Assembly (NCBI GenBank): GCA_036568625.1
Contig: DATCSF010000036.1
Span: forward strand, 1-15,843
Direction: 5' to 3'
Length of the DNA stretch: 15,843 nucleotides
Origin: 66-474 sp036568625
GTDB lineage: Bacteria; Pseudomonadota; Gammaproteobacteria; Xanthomonadales; Rhodanobacteraceae
The notes under the pieces are model-generated. The model was not told the origin of the DNA. It made no database searches and saw nothing but the letters and a program-made list of their open reading frames with translations. The translations under genes and the position numbers were made by a program. Shown here one piece after another: positions 14,045 through 15,843 of this stretch; positions within the stretch are counted from its first letter, which is position 1, and each line of letters starts with the position of its first letter.

Positions 14045-15843
14045 ATGGGTACGGCGCGGGCACAGCAACTGACGCGGGCGGTAACGGAGGTTCCCCTGCA
14101 ACCGGCATCACTGGACATCTGGGACAAGAAATATCGCCTGAAGACCAAGCAGGGCGAACCGGTCGATGCGACCGTGGACGACACCTGGTCGCGGGTGGCG
14201 CGTGCGCTGGCCGACGTCGAGACCACGCCGGAGTTGCGCGAACGCTGGCACGAACGCTTCCTGTGGGCGCTGCGTCACGGCGCGATCCCGGCCGGCCGCA
14301 TCACTTCCAACGCCGGCGCGCGCGAGCACAAGCCGGCCACCTCCACCATCAATTGCACCGTGTCGGGCACCATCACCGACTCGATGGACGACATCCTGGA
14401 AAAGGTCCACGAGGCCGGACTGACGCTGAAGGCCGGCTGCGGCATCGGCTACGAATTCTCGACACTGCGCCCGCGCAACGCGTATGTATCCGGCGCCGGC
14501 GCGTACACGTCGGGGCCGCTGTCGTTCATGGACATCTACGACAAGATGTGCTTCACCGTGTCCTCGGCCGGCGGCCGCCGCGGCGCGCAGATGGGCACGT
14601 TCGACGTCGCGCACCCGGACGTCAAGGAATTCATCCGCGCCAAGCGCGAGGACGGCCGGCTGCGCCAGTTCAACCTGTCGCTCCTGATCACCGACGGCTT
14701 CATGCAGGCAGTGGAAGCCGATGCCGACTGGCCGCTGGTGTTCCCGGTGCACATCAAGGAAAAGGACGAAGTCGACCTCGCCGACGCAACCAAAGTCGTC
14801 TGGCGCGAATGGCCTTGCCACGAAAACTACCTCGTGCGCGAGGACGGCCTGGTCGCCTGCAAGATCTACGGTCACCTGCGCGCGCGGCACCTGTGGGACA
14901 TGATCATGGTCTCGACGTACGACTACGCCGAGCCGGGTTTCATCCTGATCGACCGCGTCAACGAGATGAACAACAACTGGTGGTGCGAACAGATCCGCGC
15001 GACCAACCCGTGCGGCGAGCAACCGCTGCCGCCGTACGGCTCCTGCCTGCTGGGTTCGGTCAACCTGACCCGCTTCGTGCGCGACCCATTCGGACCGAAG
15101 GCGCACTTCGACATGGACGAGTACCGCGAGGTGGTGCGCGTATTCACCCGCATGCTCGACAACGTGGTCGAGGTGAACGGCCTGCCGCTCGCCAAGCAAC
15201 GCGACGAGATCATGTCCAAGCGCCGCCACGGCATGGGCTTCCTGGGACTGGGGTCGACGCTGGCGATGCTGAAGCTGCGCTACGGTTCGGCCGAAGCGGT
15301 CGCCTTCACCGAAGACGTCTCGCGCGAAATGGCGCTGGCCGGCTGGGAAGTGGCGCTGGAACTTGCGAAGGAGAAAGGCCCTGCCCCGGTGCTGCAGCAG
15401 GACTACACCGTCACCGGCGACATGCTGCGCAAGCGTCCGGAAATGGCGCGCGACGGTTACAAGGCCGGCGACAGCATTCCGGGCCGGGTGCTGCACGCCA
15501 AGTACTCGCGCTACATGCAGCGCGTCGCCGAAGTCGCGCCGGAACTGGTCGATGCGCTCGCCGAAACCGGCGCGCGCTTCACCCACCACACCTCGATCGC
15601 GCCCACCGGCACGATTTCGCTGTCGCTGGCCAACAACGCCTCGAACGGCATCGAGCCTTCGTTCGCGCACAGCTATTCGCGCAACGTGATCCGCCCCGGC
15701 CGCAAGACCAAGGAAAAGGTCGAGGTGATGAGCTACGAGCTGCTGGCCTATCGCGCGCTGATCAACGCCGACGCCCAGCCGGGTTCCGACGAACCCAACG
15801 AGAAGCTGCCGGACTACTTCGCGGCCGCCGACGACATCAGCCC
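14045..15843 (+). CDS. nrdJ: Adenosylcobalamin-dependent (class II) ribonucleotide reductase, partial (C-terminus beyond right edge)
   Basis: Reduces ribonucleotides to deoxyribonucleotides for DNA synthesis, with a thiyl radical generated from vitamin B12 coenzyme, so it works with or without oxygen. The 599 codons present start MGTARAQ and reach LDIWDKKYRLK (23-33). The active site is NPCGEQ (321-326) with the radical cysteine C323 flanked by N321 and E325. The redox pair is C104 (INCTVSG) and C334 (YGSCLLGSVNL). PTGTIS, near residue 521, is the family phosphate-binding motif. The 11-residue C323-C334 spacing matches class II enzymes such as that of Thermotoga. The family is generally over 700 residues, so the end, including any cysteine-rich tail, is missing. 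I chose the ATG at 14045 (GGAGG 11 nt upstream); an out-of-frame ATG at 14037 lies nearer to that site. Two NrdR boxes lie upstream. Confidence 0.95.
   Translation, partial: MGTARAQQLTRAVTEVPLQPASLDIWDKKYRLKTKQGEPVDATVDDTWSRVARALADVETTPELRERWHERFLWALRHGAIPAGRITSNAGAREHKPATSTINCTVSGTITDSMDDILEKVHEAGLTLKAGCGIGYEFSTLRPRNAYVSGAGAYTSGPLSFMDIYDKMCFTVSSAGGRRGAQMGTFDVAHPDVKEFIRAKREDGRLRQFNLSLLITDGFMQAVEADADWPLVFPVHIKEKDEVDLADATKVVWREWPCHENYLVREDGLVACKIYGHLRARHLWDMIMVSTYDYAEPGFILIDRVNEMNNNWWCEQIRATNPCGEQPLPPYGSCLLGSVNLTRFVRDPFGPKAHFDMDEYREVVRVFTRMLDNVVEVNGLPLAKQRDEIMSKRRHGMGFLGLGSTLAMLKLRYGSAEAVAFTEDVSREMALAGWEVALELAKEKGPAPVLQQDYTVTGDMLRKRPEMARDGYKAGDSIPGRVLHAKYSRYMQRVAEVAPELVDALAETGARFTHHTSIAPTGTISLSLANNASNGIEPSFAHSYSRNVIRPGRKTKEKVEVMSYELLAYRALINADAQPGSDEPNEKLPDYFAAADDIS

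Noticed and set aside
14037..14072. Eleven-codon leader peptide overlapping the nrdJ start
   Set aside because: The ATG at 14037 is only 3 nt from the GGAGG and the frame ends at 14072. Nothing beyond the chance reading frame supports translation.
14108..15670. 520-codon minus-strand frame opposite nrdJ
   Set aside because: Shadow; the plus strand encodes the NPCGEQ active site and the full class II reductase pattern.
1..15843. Mobile element, CRISPR array, tRNA/rRNA or defence system
   Set aside because: No transposase, integrase, regularly spaced repeats, RNA-gene signatures or defence-gene motifs were found. All coding space is taken by recognisable core genes.

Overview
The window is GC-rich (by eye about two-thirds G+C), densely coded bacterial chromosome. 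Gene content and order (gshA / engB / cytochrome c4 / two dsbA genes / endonuclease-exonuclease-phosphatase protein, then slt / NDUFA9-like dehydrogenase / cca) recall the core chromosome of Gammaproteobacteria of the Xanthomonadales (Lysobacterales). A Rhodanobacteraceae-type host (Rhodanobacter, Dyella and relatives) is my best guess from the protein sequences, but this is inference. I see no transposase, integrase, phage gene, tRNA, rRNA, CRISPR array or compositional break. It reads as ordinary, vertically inherited core genome.

Left part (1-5093): the glutamate-cysteine ligase gene runs off the left edge on the minus strand, with the ribosome-assembly GTPase gene engB upstream of it. A compact divergent region separates engB from a plus-strand series: a two-haem cytochrome c4, a secreted DsbA-like oxidoreductase with a CPAC site, a predicted lipoprotein DsbA with the classic CPHC site, and after a hairpin terminator an EEP-superfamily hydrolase. 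Glutathione synthesis, periplasmic disulfide formation and a c-type cytochrome sit side by side, a redox-themed neighbourhood.

Middle part (5094-9434): a tight plus-strand operon of slt (lytic transglycosylase), an NDUFA9-like atypical SDR (ATGA overlap) and cca (2-nt gap). A TAGAAT -10 element lies 7 nt before the first slt ATG, so the mRNA is leaderless or nearly so.

Right part (9444-15843): three minus-strand genes: a DegQ-type periplasmic protease, a protein joining a PstS-like binding domain to a C-terminal LysM domain, and an M17 aminopeptidase. Divergent from degQ, and running off the right edge, is the adenosylcobalamin-dependent class II ribonucleotide reductase nrdJ. The 415-bp degQ/nrdJ intergenic region is the richest regulatory stretch. 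It holds a well-matched NrdR box over the predicted nrdJ -10, a second weaker box exactly 16 bp downstream, a 7-bp stem-loop overlapping that second box, an 8-bp inverted repeat enclosing an A6T5 run, and a leader of about 230 nt.

I found no convincing new multi-gene system. The observations most worth following are the nrdJ control region and the PstS-like/LysM fusion, which has lost the usual phosphate-binding loop.
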